The position numbers and the translations under genes were made by a program. This document shows, piece after piece, positions 1 to 13,464 of a DNA stretch of 64,000 nt. The notes beneath the pieces were generated by a model that made no database searches, was not told where the DNA came from, and worked only from the letters and a program-made list of their open reading frames with translations. The DNA comes from Paralvinella palmiformis (Eukaryota > Annelida > Polychaeta > Terebellida > Alvinellidae), in assembly GCA_025642065.1 (NCBI GenBank), contig JAODUP010000427.1, positions 721,001 to 785,000 of the forward strand, written 5' to 3'. Position 1 is the first letter of the stretch, and every line of letters begins with the position of its first letter.

Positions 1-3000
1 ATTCTCTGTGTGCCTGTGTGTACTAAGTAAATTTTTATACAAAGCTCGCAGTTTCTGCCGTCTGTGTAAACCAAGATGAATAGCCAAGACATCGTAATAT
101 GTAATAATATTAGTGATGTTAAGAATATTAGTAATCACGTCTGTAATTTGGGTTAGATCTGTTATTCACGGGGTGTGTGTGTGTGTGTGTGTGTGTCAGT
201 GTGGGTGTGTTAGACACGGGGTGTTATATAGCCTCTCAGGCAATGGGCATTTGTCAGTCAGTCAGTCAGCCAGCGAGTCAGTTTTTGTGGAGTTTGTTCA
301 TGGTGAATCATCAGTACTACCAATAGTGGGAGAGTAGTACGAGTAGACATCACTGATTATATAATAGTATTGTTTATGCTTAGATAATTGGCTTAGAAAC
401 CTTGCTTTTGGAGCTTTTGGCCGGAGAGCGCCGTTCAACCATCCAGATGGACCGCTAACACACATTTGGTTTGGTTAATATCTCTTCAAGTTGGAGGGCA
501 GACGATGCAGTGGCTTGTTTAAAGACAACTGCATCCACGTTCAGATATATTTTCTTTGTCATAGCACCAGTTCATTTTAGTTCATTGGTGTAAACAATTA
601 TCTCGGGCACTCAAAAAGACACTGGGTGTTTTGTTTTATATTTCTGGGGATAACTCTGGATCTCTGCCAACCGATGGAGGGGGGAAGCGGCCGACGTCAG
701 GTAGTTTTGAGTTGAATAGCCAGTATTTCCTTTCCAGATATAAAAAGACTACTTTCACTTCAGCTGATATACATTACTGTGCCAGTTATCAGGTTTTCCT
801 TGCTCTTTCTTGTGTCCAGGAAAGTTTGCGGAATACTTAATCAAATAACGATTATTAAGCAACCGATTAATCAAAGTGCTGCTTGTGCTTTTGTTTACCG
901 CTTAGTTCATCTCCTTCCGCAATGTGTATATAGTGTAGACACCTACCTCAGTTTGTCATGTAAAAAGTCCTCCCCCTTCCCGATTATTCTGAGTGATTGT
1001 AGTAGATACTTGAGAGCCATATAGGTCTGATCTTGTGTTAATTCTGTGTCACTTGATATGTTGCTGTGTGGTAATTAGCAGAACCGCGACTTCCTTTTCG
1101 TTACCCACCACACCGTCTCCGTGTAGCATTTGTGAGCGGTCTCCAGGCGAAGCTGTCCTCCAGTAGCATCCTCTGCAGTCAGTTGACCATTCTTCGGGAT
1201 CATATAGTTCTGGCGGGGGGGGGGTGTTCGATGTCTCATATCCTACCTATCTCGCCAGCTCGTGGTTTTCCTCTGATCGAATCCCGGCGTATATAATAAA
1301 GAACCGGATTGGAGACACGCTTGTCCAAAAATGAGAGCAGATGTAACCCAATGTCTGTATCAGATTGTTTTCAGCGAACGTGCATATGGCGTATCTGATT
1401 CAATCGTATTGGTAATATTATCGTTAATTTATCATCTGGCCATTCATAGATCACATAGAGCCAGTTATGTTTGTAGTGTCATTCTAGTATTGATGTCGAC
1501 ATCGTATATTATTAGCCAGTGTAGATTTATTTCAAACTAGTGCAGCATTACGTAGAGGGTGAAACATGTAGATAGTATAAATATTTATGCAGAGAGGTGG
1601 AGTGATATAGGTATTTTTTGTTATATATCATTGAAACACAAACATTGTGTATACTGGTGTTGAAATAAGGGGTGGTTGGACATACACACAGAGACAGACA
1701 GACATATACAAAGAGAGAGAGCATTACAGGTGGTTATTGCACTGTATCGTGTTAGCCAGTAGTCAGTGATGGCATTAGCAAGTTACCAATCATCAATCCA
1801 AGCTGCCGTACTCCTATATCAGTCGCCGCGTATAGTGGACAGTGGACGCCGCAGCTGTCAGTATGTGTGTGTGTTTTGATACACATTGTCCAGACATATG
1901 TCACTCTAGCTAACCCATACACGCCTGTGTATAACCCTCACGGCGTCCATGTTTAAATACGTCTCGTCTTGTGACAGCTGTTCCCGTGATGACGGTACGG
2001 TGTTCTGCTTTCACCAGTAGAACAGCGCCTCTGTTATTCTTGATGTGATGCCGTCAGATATTGATTTGTTGTATTATTGATTCGGTGGTATATTGGCCGT
2101 TCTCGATCCGTTATATAATTACTGAATCCCACGCGCTGATAGATCTGTGTTGTTTATGTATTAACAGTTGGCCATTACGGTATACCATAAAAGACCATTT
2201 GTACTCCATGCCGCCCTTTTTCTCGATATTAATGTCGCTCCATTGAAGGTTACAAGGTGATCCCAGCCTAACGGGCAGCGCTGCAACGTTTCACGTCATG
2301 GCGTCGAAATCCAGCCTAATCTGCGTCGGTGAGGTGTTTCTTCTGGTCACCTCATTTCATTACAAACTCGTCCCGCGGCCATATCTTCCAGATGTGACCA
2401 GCACCAAGGCTAAACAACTCAATGGAAGCATCAACTCACATCACACACACACACTGCTGATGCCTATCATGTTTGTGCCATGACATAATTAAGCCTTCCA
2501 CAAATTTATGGCGTACCCACTGACTGCTGCTCCATCAGTCTGTTTACTGCCACCGTCTTTCTATGCATATCTATTTAGCTTACAGCTGATGATCCTACCT
2601 GGCAGCTGTTGATTAACTACTAGAGTAGATCACTACTTGTTCTTTTGATTGATTTGTCTTCCACCACTTGGTTAGCTGTTTTGAACAGTACAGATGTGTG
2701 TATGTTTGTTAGGGAGCCATCTAAAATGTAATATTTATAATACATCCTTTACACATACGTACTATACACTAATCATCTTGTGTGTAAGTAATATATATTT
2801 ATATATATATATATATATATATAAAGTACATTTTTGAATGTTAATATCTGTATAATAGTGTCATTTACATGTCCTTCATCTGATGGTTCATTGACCATCA
2901 CCAGATGGCACCAGCTGTTAGGTATGATTTTAAGTGAACACTTTTTTATTTTATCACAGAAGGCAGGCACAGTTATTCATCTAGGTCTAGTCTTAACAAG

Positions 3001-4369
3001 CAGGTTGTTTATTATAGCATTATTATTATTATATTTTAAACTGCATTACTTCTTTGTTCAGCCCAGAGAAGATTGCTTATTGTAGCAGATGGCTGTCTCA
3101 CGATAATCATTTATACATCTACACATGTTGTATTATCCCCACCTGTGAAGTATATAAACTGTAGTAGGTCTTGGCCCTGTCATTTGGCCAAGACCGTATG
3201 CCTTAGTTTTATGTCAGCAGTGTTTTATGTTACTGGCAAAGGTATTGCATGGTTCGATTGTTAGATATAACTGCCTCAAGCACATCACAAGCGGATGCTG
3301 CTCATCTGGAGAATGTGAACAGTGCTAGTTAACAAACAATATCAGGTTCATATTTCACAGATATATTATTAGTGAATAATTTGGAAACTGCATGATTCTG
3401 TTATGGGCTCTAGAAGTGTACCCTGCTGTACAAACACCTTGTTTGATGTTGGTATTTATTGTATGTATTTAGTAACATATATTGGAAGCATAATGTAAGA
3501 ATAAAGAACCTATAATTCTGGATTATTGTTCATTGTGTGTGTGTGTGTGTGCATGTCCTCACCCAATTTCAGTTTCTAAAGCACAATGATTATTCAAGAA
3601 CACACACTATGTGCAGAGGAGGAATCTGTGGCTATCCTCATAAAAAGTGACTTAAAATTAATGAGCTCAAGTACGTTGTTGGCACAGATCAAAATTAAAT
3701 GGTTCTTGAAAATAAAAGTATTTCTGATTATCATTTGGAAGCAACTGTCTTTAACTGCATTTCTGTGTACTTAATTCCTATGTTATGACTGGTATATATA
3801 TGGTTAGAGAATTGATGTTGCCAACTGATTGTACTAGTTTGTACAGCCATCATTTTTGCACTATGCATTCCCAGTTCAGACCTGTAAACATTCTCCCATT
3901 AAATTCTTGACTTCTGTTGGCATATCATGATTTTCATTATAATAATGGCTGTCATTAATGTGGCTAGCTACCTTAAAGCGGAATTGTCCGATGGTCTGTA
4001 ATTTAATGCTTCCTGTTGGGACCAATTCAAAATAAATATTGAATAGAATCCACATTTAAGAGATTATTATAGTGTCTTGATTGACAATCGAACCCAAACC
4101 TTTCACATACCAGACCTGACCCACTCAATGATAGAAATGCACAGTGTTTTGGCTTAATCTGGTGGGCTAGATAATTCTAGTATTCTACAAGCTGAATTTA
4201 TTCATTATGACACAAAATGCCATCTTCCTTAGAAACCAAACATGCCGAACTTAACAATACCACACTAAATGTGTCAAGTTTTGGCTGAAAATAATCAGTA
4301 TGAATGATAATAGATTAGTTAAGCAATGCTGTATGATTTACATGCAATGGGTCGTACCACATGATGCAC
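1..4369. other. Non-coding stretch, no gene recognised
   Basis: I see no recognisable exon here. Reading frames are short and of random composition. The stretch holds a (GT)n array at about 172-194, a (TA)n array at about 2789-2824, a (GT)n array at about 3534-3550 and a run of nine or more G near 1206. It could contain an untranslated exon or promoter that cannot be seen from sequence alone. Confidence 0.5.
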
Positions 4370-4712
4370 AAAAATTGAGAATATATTAAGTAGATATGGC
4401 TATAATTAGTTTTGGATGAACCAAGGAGTTGGTAATGAATCATTATTTATGTTTGAATTTAAGCAACATGTTCAAGATTGTTATCTTCAGGAATGGACTG
4501 AATCTGTTAACAAAAATAGTAAACTATCGCTTTTTAGAAATCTTAAAATTGAAATAACCCCAGAATTATATTTATCAAGTATAAGAGACAGAACATTTAT
4601 ATCGGTGATCGCAAAATTTCGATGTAACAGTCATGGATTAGCTATTGAAACTGGGAGACATTGTCAAAATATAGTACCTAAAAAAGGAGAGAATTTATTT
4701 ATACTGTTGTAA
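4370..4712 (+). pseudogene. Decayed non-LTR retrotransposon ORF fragment (C-terminal region)
   Basis: The frame around 4416-4712 reads FKQHVQDCYLQEW, then SKLSLFRNLK, ELYLSSI and GLAIETGRH. From family knowledge this pattern (FKQR...QNW, SKLxxYRxxK, ExYL, HRLxIExGR) is common in C-terminal parts of invertebrate LINE-like reverse transcriptase proteins. The frame extends upstream to about 4370 through a TAG codon (GYN-stop-FW), so it is broken. No reverse transcriptase core or poly-A tail is visible nearby, so this is an old 5'-truncated or internally eroded copy. Assignment to a LINE clade is not possible by eye. Confidence 0.55.
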
Positions 4713-5383
4713 ATTTCTGAATAATTATGTAATAGAATGAGAATTTTATTTTCTCATGCAGTGTCCAGCATACGATAATCTGCAAAATAAATATTTGTCA
4801 ACTTTTTACATAAATTTCAAGTATATGATTTTAAAATCAAGAATATAACATGCATCAGGGCATTTGGTTTATTTTTGCACTATGCTTTTATTGTATGTTG
4901 CAACATAATTTCATTGCTGTGATGTATACTTACATGTACCAAGATAATTAAGCCTTTATAATATGGGTCTAGGGCCTAAATTGCAGAATAAACAACAACC
5001 AGCCATACAAAAAGAAGTATAATCATAACGAAAAATAATTTATTGATCTCACTATATTTACATATTTAACAAACAATAACAAATCTGCAGTTAGCATTTA
5101 TGCAATGTAAGAGGAAACGTCAGAATTAGTAGGCAGTAGTTGGAATAAATAAAAACAACTTATTAAATATGATGTCTTTAATATGGATACTAAAGGTATG
5201 GGTAATTAATGATGAACAGATGTTTTTTATGTACCAGGGTAACCAGTAATTGAGAACTGCCTTTTAACATTTTGGATTCAATTTTGCAAAAATGAACCAC
5301 ACAATTACAAACAATATAGATGTTGCTCTATAAGGTCCCCAATACAATAACCAGGTATACTGGTATTTTGTTATTAATACCAA

Positions 5384-5389
5384 TTTATT
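5384..5389 (-). promoter_or_regulatory. Candidate poly(A) signal of SAYSD1
   Basis: AATAAA on the minus strand about 112 nt past the SAYSD1 stop codon. A second candidate is at 5039-5044. Position and motif only. Confidence 0.4.
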
Positions 5390-5500
5390 GCCAAAAACCT
5401 GGAAACATTCTGGGAAAGACCATACCAGATATCATTTTGTCTACAAATAACATTAGTTAAAATTAATATTTTCAATTAACAGCCATATATATATCACAGC

Positions 5501-8172
5501 TTAATTCACTGAAAGTGCCCCATAACGGAGCTCACTTTCAAACTGCTCTGCTGTGATCGTGCCATCCAGACGTTCACAGTTTGGGTTAAATACAGAGTAT
5601 GCACTGGGGCCATCACCTCTCTTCGGTCCAGTTCTTGTATTAAAATAGACAAATAAAAGGATAGATAGAACAAAGTAAACAGCACCAAACCCAATTTCAA
5701 CAAACAGACCCCAAATAATTAACCATAACAATATTTTCAGGAAAAGAATAAGTCTGTTGTTGTGTTGTGAAGAAGTATAGCCTGATGTACCAGCCTCGTC
5801 AAAGTACTGTTCTCTGTATGGAATGGGTGAAGCTACTGTAGGCACAACTTTGGCTGATGATGGCTTCACATCATGTTTTTCTACCAGAGAGTTGGTTTGT
5901 TTATGAAGTTCAACTGGTATTTCTTCCTACAAATACAATATGTACATTTTATACATGCGCATATACCCATAACTGACCTGAGGCATTCGATCCAAGTGAG
6001 CATGGAAAAATGTACTGCATTAACATTTGCAAGATTTAAAACACATTGAAGATCCTTTTTTACAGTAAATATAAATTATTCAGGACTAACTGCCAATTAA
6101 ACAACACATCAGAAATGTACTAACCAATCACAAAACAGTTCATAAGAGATTGACAGCAGCACATCAAATGTTTTTAATTATGGACATTTTGTGTAAGGGG
6201 AAGACTAAATGAACAGAGCTACTTCAAAAAATTATGAAGTGAAGTAAAAGGTTTAACACCATTCAGACAGCCATATTAGGATTTGAGTGCAGGTGGTCTG
6301 TGGTCGCCCAAACTACCAATTGGACCAAAGATGTGCTCTGACTTCAGAACACGAAGCAGAAGGAGATGATTTAGGAGATGGCTGAAAATCTGCTATCTTA
6401 GAACTGTGTATACAGTTCTAAGATAGCAGATTTTCAGCCATATAATGATATATCAAATTATCAACAACAGATAATGAATAATGTGTCAACTAAATGATTG
6501 TTTGTCTTAAGACAATTCTTAAGTTTACTGTTTAGTATAAAAAATTGCATATAATGTTCTGGTCTGACTGAAGAAAAAAACTTATTTAATTTAAAATATG
6601 ATAAGGCGGCAAAGTGGCAGAAATTATAATTCTGAAAATGGGGGCTATTGAAGATGGTGCAACCACTGGTTCAGCAATTGAAGTTCTTAATTTATAGTAA
6701 GATTGTGGGATTCTTCTTAAGGATTGCTAGTTGAGAATTTATAAGGGTTTCAAAAACAAAGAAATTGGCAGAAACAACTGATTTTAAAAACACAATCAAG
6801 TGTATTTAGTTGATATTCATATGTAGCATAAGCCATAACATCCAAACCAAGTTTATACTGCTGCAATCATTTATCGATTCAACTGCCATTAAGCATGGCA
6901 ACTTTTAGTAAAGAAATGAAGGAAGCCAGTGTAATCAGTTAATTACTAATTGATTGTTATTAGGTGCACTGCAATGTTGAATTCAATAGCCCTAGCCTGT
7001 ATGTCCTCTGAGCATCCTGTAATAGAGAACCAACTTTGCTGACTTGGCCACATCAAGTTGGTTTTGGAGTTTGTTGTGCACAAGTCCAAACGTTGAAAAG
7101 GCTCTCTCATTTGAAGCAGATCTCTAAAGATCAATCCTTTTATATAGGCTAGGATGTATATGCTAACCAAGCAGAATAACCAATGAAAAAAGTAATTAAT
7201 TGCCAATTGTTACTGAAATATATAGTCTACTGGACTATTTCTGCAGTTCTGCCAAAATGATGACTGAAACCTATTTCTGCCCTGCAGGCAGATACCTATT
7301 TCTGCCACGGCAGAAACCACCAACCCGGATCACAGGCATTCAAATATAAAATTGTGTCAAACTTCAATGCATGGAATATCTCCTTTGTACCATCCAGAAT
7401 CAGACTAGACCAAACCTGCTCTTACCAAATCCAATATGTGATACCTTAATCCAGCTACTTCGTGATGCTATTATAAATATGATATGACAGACTGATTGAA
7501 TATGACAAATCACACAAACCATAATCCACTTGATTCCATGGAAGTCACTACTGTAACCTGTGTAACGACTGGCATTGGTAATGAGTCATGTTAATGCAGA
7601 CAGTATTGTCTGATCCTCATAACATTAACATAATTTTAAAAACTCAATCAACTGTCAAGTCAAATGTGTTAGATCTATTTCATGTTAATAGACCTGTGTT
7701 TCAGGTAAGTGACAGAACTAGAACTAGTAGAAGAAAGCAAATGTCATTTCAGGGGAAATTAAAAATAGAAAGTGGACCAAACTGAGTAGACTCTATTATC
7801 TATAGTATAGATCTAACTATTAGTCTATTACCTAAGACTTGCCACTTGCCTGGCGAGTAGATCTAGACTACACTCTAGATGTAAGAGTAAGACTTAGTTG
7901 TCTAAGACTAAGTCTAAGACACAGACTCTATGAGACTGAGTTAAGACTAAGATTAAAGATAGGGTCACAGACTGTTTTGTTTAGATTTAGATATAATTTA
8001 CTGTATTATCGCTAATTTCGATGGAGCAGATAACTTCCTTAAAGGAGAAACTGTACGCGGAAGACTTGCTTACCTTATTTCGTCTAAACCATTTAAACAA
8101 AGAATATGATCCTGAATTAGCCTGGCGTTCTCTTGCTTTTTTCGCTCGATAAGCAGATAGTTGGGCTTCCAT
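5501..8172 (-). CDS. SAYSD1: SAYSvFN domain-containing protein 1 (two exons)
   Basis: Coding exons are 8172-8074 (99 nt, phase 0, donor GTAAGC) and 5926-5501 (acceptor TTTGTAG), giving 174 residues plus a stop; the human protein is about 183. The N-terminus MEAQLSAYRAKKARERQ matches the family's conserved amphipathic start. Residues about 91-130 form two closely spaced hydrophobic helices, and residues 141-147 are the exact SAYSVFN signature, followed by a short acidic tail. From family knowledge, SAYSD1 is an ER membrane protein that senses UFMylated ribosomes in translocation-associated quality control; the hydrophobic hairpin fits this. The start is chosen because it gives the family N-terminus. 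The frame is open further upstream to 8403, but that part has no family resemblance and is probably 5' UTR. The 2.1-kb intron holds a hAT remnant and a perfect palindrome. Confidence 0.93.
6378..6441. repeat. Perfect 30-bp inverted repeat with 4-nt loop
   Basis: Arms 6378-6407 and 6412-6441 are exact reverse complements, beginning ATGGCTGAAAATCTGC and meeting around a GTAT loop. It lies inside the SAYSD1 intron. Pairing stops abruptly at both outer edges. It could be a foldback element, a recent palindromic duplication, or a hairpin in the intronic transcript. Confidence 0.85.
6992..7123 (-). pseudogene. hAT transposase C-terminal dimerisation fragment
   Basis: In the frame starting at 7123 the minus strand reads SASNERAFSTFGLVHNKL, then NQLDVAKSAKLV, to a TAG at 6992-6994. 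The S-x-x-ERxFS...KL(R/Q)N(R/Q)L pattern is the hallmark of the hAT C-terminal dimerisation region. A stop at 7124-7126 precedes it, so only about 43 codons survive. It sits between GGCAGAAA boxes at 6616 and 6767 and the hAT-like terminus at 7238-7328, so these are probably parts of one internally deleted hAT copy inside the SAYSD1 intron. Confidence 0.75.
7238..7328. mobile_element. hAT-like terminus with TTTCTGCC/GGCAGAAA boxes
   Basis: Read from 7328 inward on the minus strand, the end is CCGGGTTGGTGGTTTCTGCC, similar to the CARGGTTGG start of the other hAT-like elements in this window. Boxes TTTCTGCC occur at 7274-7281 and 7299-7306, GGCAGAAA at 7309-7316 and a TTTCTGCA variant at 7238-7245, several as close inverted pairs. 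The opposite end and the target duplication could not be located. Confidence 0.5.
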
Positions 8173-8753
8173 TTGATCAGTTGATGACGATATCAGATTA
8201 TCGCTACAACACTTACCATTTCGTACTCTGTAATTTCGTCCCGATTTAATTCGGCACATTTGTTTACTTTTCGTAGCATTATGATTTTCTCTCCAAGTGC
8301 ATTGTTCGATGCTGCTTTTAATCCGCTCTAAAATAAATAAAGTTATAACCCTATATACTGTTCTGTCTTTTATTTCTAAAGACAAAGAAATTAGAAGACT
8401 CATATATTATAAAACGATCTAAATCCATTGACTAATCATAATGGACACTGGGACCCTCCCCCCCCCAAAGAAATAGGAGCTGATTTAATCAAATATATCT
8501 AATATATTCTTTGAATACACTTTTACTTTATTATTGTGCTGTCAAGCGTATCGTGTAAATCTGAGTTAAACGAAAACAGCTATATCTAATCCGGGGCCTG
8601 TGTTATATATGTGACGGTTTTGATTACAACAATAGGTTCGAAGTGAGTCAACATCAACTAAAACCTCCATTTCTATCTACATGCATCCAGAGTAATGAAG
8701 AAAGAAACTGTTAAAATCATACCAAAAAAATCATGCTTATGTCTGTTATTTAC

Positions 8754-8921
8754 CTTAAAAAATATAGGTCTGTCTGTGCGTATGCCGCCCAGACTCATCG
8801 GTAATGAAAGCCGTCGGCCCCACGATGGCATGAACAGCTGATCACTGACGGCCGGCACACTGGCGCCAAGTCGCCATCGGTGGTCCACGTACGGGTGGTC
8901 TACCATCAGTAAGCCGCCCAT
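8754..8921 (-). CDS. Unrecognised candidate coding exon
   Basis: A GC-rich open stretch begins at an ATG (8921-8919) and runs 56 codons to a consensus donor, AAG|GTAAAT (8753-8752), in phase 0. The peptide starts MGGLLMVDHPYVDHRW and ends GGIRTDRPIFFK. Its base composition is strikingly unlike the surrounding AT-rich DNA. I do not recognise the family and see no partner exon before SAYSD1 begins at 8172. It may be a first exon spliced to an exon I cannot identify, an alternative 5' exon of SAYSD1, or a fragment of inserted DNA. Confidence 0.3.
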
Positions 8922-9430
8922 CTTTCTCTTATTAAATTTGACCATGTAACATAAATAATATGATTTATTTGGATAGTTAAGCATGCATGTTAAACTTATA
9001 AAAGAAAAGGACTTTCTAATTGAAAAGTATGCTATTTTTATTATTTATTTAAATACGTTATGTGGCCAGGGTCACATAAATATACAACCATATAATATTC
9101 TATTTCATCGGGTAATAGCTGAGCTCTTTTTCATAGAGCAATTCAGTATTTTCTATGTTATTGAAACAAATATATGACAGAAACTATTAATTAAAGATTT
9201 ATGAATAAAACATTGATTCAAGGGTGGATATCAGTGTCTAGATAATATGGCCGGGAACTGTCTCAGATGGTGAAGTTCATAGTCTTTATAGTTCATAGTT
9301 GAACCTCTTGACCAGGATCACTCATGGATTGAATTTCAAATGTACAGAACCACGGTGCTGTGATTTAGTTGATGGTCATTAATATCTTTCAAATATACTG
9401 ATTAATGAAGCTTTAGTGAATGCAAAACAT

Positions 9431-9470
<40 letters not shown>

Positions 9471-10791
9471 AACAGAAGGGCTGTGATGTGATATTTTTCT
9501 GCAGTACGCATAGCTATTTCATATTTCGCTTATTTATAAAAGAACATATATATATGTTAATTTAACAAGGTTGAGTTTTTACTAATTATTACCTTTGAAG
9601 ATTTTTGACAAAGCATGGCTACGACGGACGTGATGATTTTGTTAAAACAATTTGGCAGCGCTATAACCGAGTAAACGATTCTGTGGTTGTACCAGTTTTG
9701 CTACCTACAGTACTATAGAATTACTGATTCTTGGCTATCGACAGCACTTTGATTGAAATTTTCTGTTGTAAATGGTGCAACACACGTTAGGTCAACGTTG
9801 GAATAAAGCCGCCCGACCCCCCCAAAAATTTATTTTTATTTTTATTATTGGAATAAAATAAAATATTTGTGAAATAGATTAATTAATAAAACGATACATT
9901 CTGATATGATTGTTAATTTGAAACCCTCTTGCAAGTATAATGATTCAACTTGACCTTCAGAATCTAGTAAAGTGAAGTGCAATGTAAAATATACAACTCG
10001 TAGCTGCGACTCATCACACAATACTGGTGAGGAGGGTTACAGATTTCTCCGTACTTATCGAAAAATAAGAAGTATCTGTGACTTAAACCAATGGAAGGTT
10101 CGTGATAATTGCCAAATAATGCATAAAAAGAATCTCAGAAATGTTTCGCATTCTCTTAGGCAAAATATGGCAAACAATGAAAACACTGGCATAAACAATT
10201 AAGTTACTAATGGTAGACGTGGTCAGTATTTTGAAATAATAGATCAGACATCCATATAAAATAAATCTAACCTTTAGTATCTTCTGTTGCTTGTGTTTTT
10301 GTCACCATGTATCATCTCCAGAGAGTGATTACAGCCCTTCGCTTATCAAATTATTGAGTTACCTAGTAGACTTGGGATTTGAATTGTTCTGCTTATTTTG
10401 CACGTAAAAAACCCACTCATTACTGAAAATGTGTGATAACCATGCTGCTAGAAAACAAATACAAGCATTTGATGTACGGCAATAGAAGATATTTGTTTAA
10501 TTATTTTTAACACATATACTGGTTTGTGTTCTGTAAAGATTGCTTTCTTATTATGTACTTAAGTGATAGAATTAAGAATAATTCTTATCTTCATTAATTT
10601 TTGCCAGACAAGTTATCTCGAAGCGGTATTACTGGTTATCAAGTAAGAAAATTTAACTTGCTAATTATAAGTGGCTATTTTTATATTAACTGCGTATTCT
10701 ATACCAGCGTATTAATTCCAGTTTGTATTACCCCTTATATACGGGGTTATAATTCTTACCAAATTCTGTCATTTCAGGGATGTTTGATTAC

Positions 10792-10845
<54 letters not shown>

Positions 10846-11662
10846 TCTTTTCATCCAAATATATGTTTTAAATTACACTACGATTTTTAATAGTTCAGGC
10901 ACATTTCAGCGGATTTTTTCCTAAACCGCCACCACCCACACTTTTTTAAATATTGTATCTGGAAAACAGTTGATTAGATTTATTAATTTTCACTGGAAAT
11001 GTATATCAATTTGTTTTGAATTATTATTTCGCACACACCAATTAACGTCGTACGTATTACATAACATATAGACTGTGCCAATGTTGTCTTAATTGACGTA
11101 AGTTGTTTGGCATAACTACTAAAATTACTCCGACAATTTGTCTTCTAGCCAAACCCAATTCGTTTGAACGATAATTAATTATCCAAACAATGTTTTTCTT
11201 TACTTTTTACACGTGTACTGAAAATTGTTTACTGGTTGTTTCTATAGATTCCGTATATTTAATATACCTTGTAGTAATCTGTTTCGTAAGCATATAATCA
11301 TATTAGTCACAGATCATCTGCTGGTGTAATATCAAATGTAAGTTGCGTGACGGTTTATTGACAATAATAAAGGGAATTCCAAGATAGCCGGGTGAGTCTT
11401 TATGGTACGAAATTACGAAACAGGCATTGCTCTGGTTTATCATCACAGTGCACCTTTTGGGCACACGAGTTTGACAACATTGTGGCCATTTAGTTTTTTG
11501 TGCCCTTTGCCTGGCTAAAGTGTGGATTTGTCTTTTCTTTCTGCATGTCAGTATTTCTTTCCAAAGTATTTTGCCAATGATATCTAACATGTGGAAATAG
11601 ATAATTGTTTCGAGGCCGTTGTTGTTTATTCGTGATGCGTTGTTATAATGACCACAAATCAC

Positions 11663-11735
11663 GCTCGCTCGGCCCATTTAACCTACCATGTGCACAAAAG
11701 TGGCAGTAAAACACCAATCGTCATCCTACCTACAA
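11663..11735 (+). repeat. SINE 3' part (GCTCGGCCCATTTA type)
   Basis: The sequence GCTCGGCCCATTTAACCTACC, then TGTGCACAAAAGTGGC and AAAACACCAATC, matches the 3' half of the full copy at 21470-21657. The tRNA-like head is missing, so this is a 5'-truncated copy. Confidence 0.65.
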
Positions 11736-12187
11736 ACCCATATCCGCTCCAGGGATCGAGCTTTAATTGTGGCGTTGGTGATGATCCGATCGCGACATAT
11801 TTGCTTCAATCCACGTATTAAGCTAACCATCCGCCTGTCCGTGATCCGTGTTCGTGTCACATTCATAAGGAAATAGCTAGAATCGATCTATTATTAATAG
11901 CTTTTACGTGTCAAGGAGAAATAGCAGAGTGGTTGCATTTTTGCGTACACGAATGCTCTCGGCAAAATTGATATTCTACTTTGACTTATCTATAATAAAT
12001 TTAAATCAGATGCATAACTAATTGTTGTTGTTGTTGCTTGTAGGTTATTATTTTTTATTTGTGCGGCGGGGAGATTCAAGGAATGATTTTTCAGCCAGGT
12101 CAATAAAGCCAAAAGGAACAGGGCTGGTTTAACAATCATAATACAAAATGACATTTTCCTAAATCCAACTTCTTCTGCTCAAAGGTC

Positions 12188-12500
12188 GAGCTGTGATGGA
12201 GCAGTTGGTTATATAGTAGAACTCGTAGCCAAAGGGTCGCGGGTTCGAGGCTCGGAGCTGCAACGTTGTCATGTGGCGAATGGTTCACTCAGCCAGAAAC
12301 GAGAACCTGACAAAACGTGATGGCTTTGTGTTAGAATAAAGCTCTGCGCCTATAATGGCAGTATGCGTTGCACGCTCCCTTGGAAGTTGAGGTGTGTGTT
12401 GGATTAAAACATCCCTGAATCAGCGATAATAATACCGTAAAGCCCCTTAGGACAGCCATCTAACTGTATAGGGCGCTAAATAAATGTGACGTATTATTCA
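12188..12500 (+). repeat. Full-length tRNA-derived SINE with GGGCGCTA tail
   Basis: The head contains an A-box-like GGAGCAGTTGGTTATATAG and a B-box GGTTCGAGG (12242-12250) at tRNA-like spacing. The body runs to a tail reading GTAAAGCCCCTTAGGACAGCC, then TATAGGGCGCTAAATAAATG. The same tail recurs at about 20612-20672 and 38447-38514. A tail carrying (G)GCGCTATAAAT is widespread among metazoan SINEs and is thought to be borrowed from a partner LINE. Confidence 0.7.
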
Positions 12501-13422
12501 CATATTAAAGGGTGGCCTCACTTCATGGCTGTGGATCATATTATTAACATATGATGATATATGAAAACGTTGTCAGAGGCCACAAACTGAAGTCACATAT
12601 TCAAAAGAATAAGCTGGAATTAGGAAGAACGCATTAAAATAAAGAATAGATTCAACTTGAGAGTTGTTTGCGAAACTAACAGTTGCCTATAAGGAATTAG
12701 GGGAATCGAATGATATTAAAAATGTAAATCTTCATAATGAAATGGGCGAATCCCTTAAAGATCGTAAAATGGTAATTTTTCATTCTCGTCAAATCCCGAT
12801 TTCTACCCCAAAAAAGGTACTATACGTATAATTACATACACCAAAGAGTTTTCTAATGGCATGAACATCCCGAGATCAGTAGCACAAAAACTGCTGTATT
12901 TATATTTTTACTGCTTTTAATTTTTTATCGTATTATAATCATAATGTCCCTTCATCATCCGCAAATATTTTCTAACTGTATTATGAAGTAGTTATGTGCG
13001 GCACGAGCTGTTGCTTTAGTACATATACCGTATTCGGGATTAATTGTGAAGAAACACAATTTAAAACACAATTTAAATCCAGCTGGATAGCAGAAACTTT
13101 AACTTAATTGCATTCAGTTAGGGGGTTTTTGGCCCCAAAAAAAAAAAAATTTTTTTTCCTTCCCCCTGTTTTTAAATAAAAAAGTTTAACCAAAGAATGT
13201 TAGATCCATTTTCCATGTACTGGCCCCTTTGAGTAGTAGGTGAGAATGATGCCAACTATAAAGGAGTCTGAACTTCTCTGAGTCATCTTTGTGCACGGAC
13301 TTGAAAGGAAATAATTATGGGTTTATGTTTTAAGCATTATATCCACGTTTCATGATCAAATGTCAAGAAATAAAATGACTGAAATTAATTCAGTTTGTGA
13401 CATATCAGATAAAACCAGTTAG

Positions 13423-13464
<42 letters not shown>

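Noticed and set aside
113..337. Open frame across the (GT)n array
   Set aside because: Its Val/Cys run is just the microsatellite translated; no family signal.
7840..7960. Repetitive TAAGACTAAG / TCTAGA stretch as a possible CRISPR-like or regulatory array
   Set aside because: Irregular spacing and decayed simple repeat; no consistent unit.
9972..10202. 76-codon Arg/Asn-rich open frame
   Set aside because: No recognisable motif, no splice context, composition compatible with chance in AT-rich DNA.
13125..13160. GGGG-T5-GGCCCC-A13-T8 palindrome-like run
   Set aside because: Homopolymer-rich low-complexity DNA where sequencing error is likely; no further structure.
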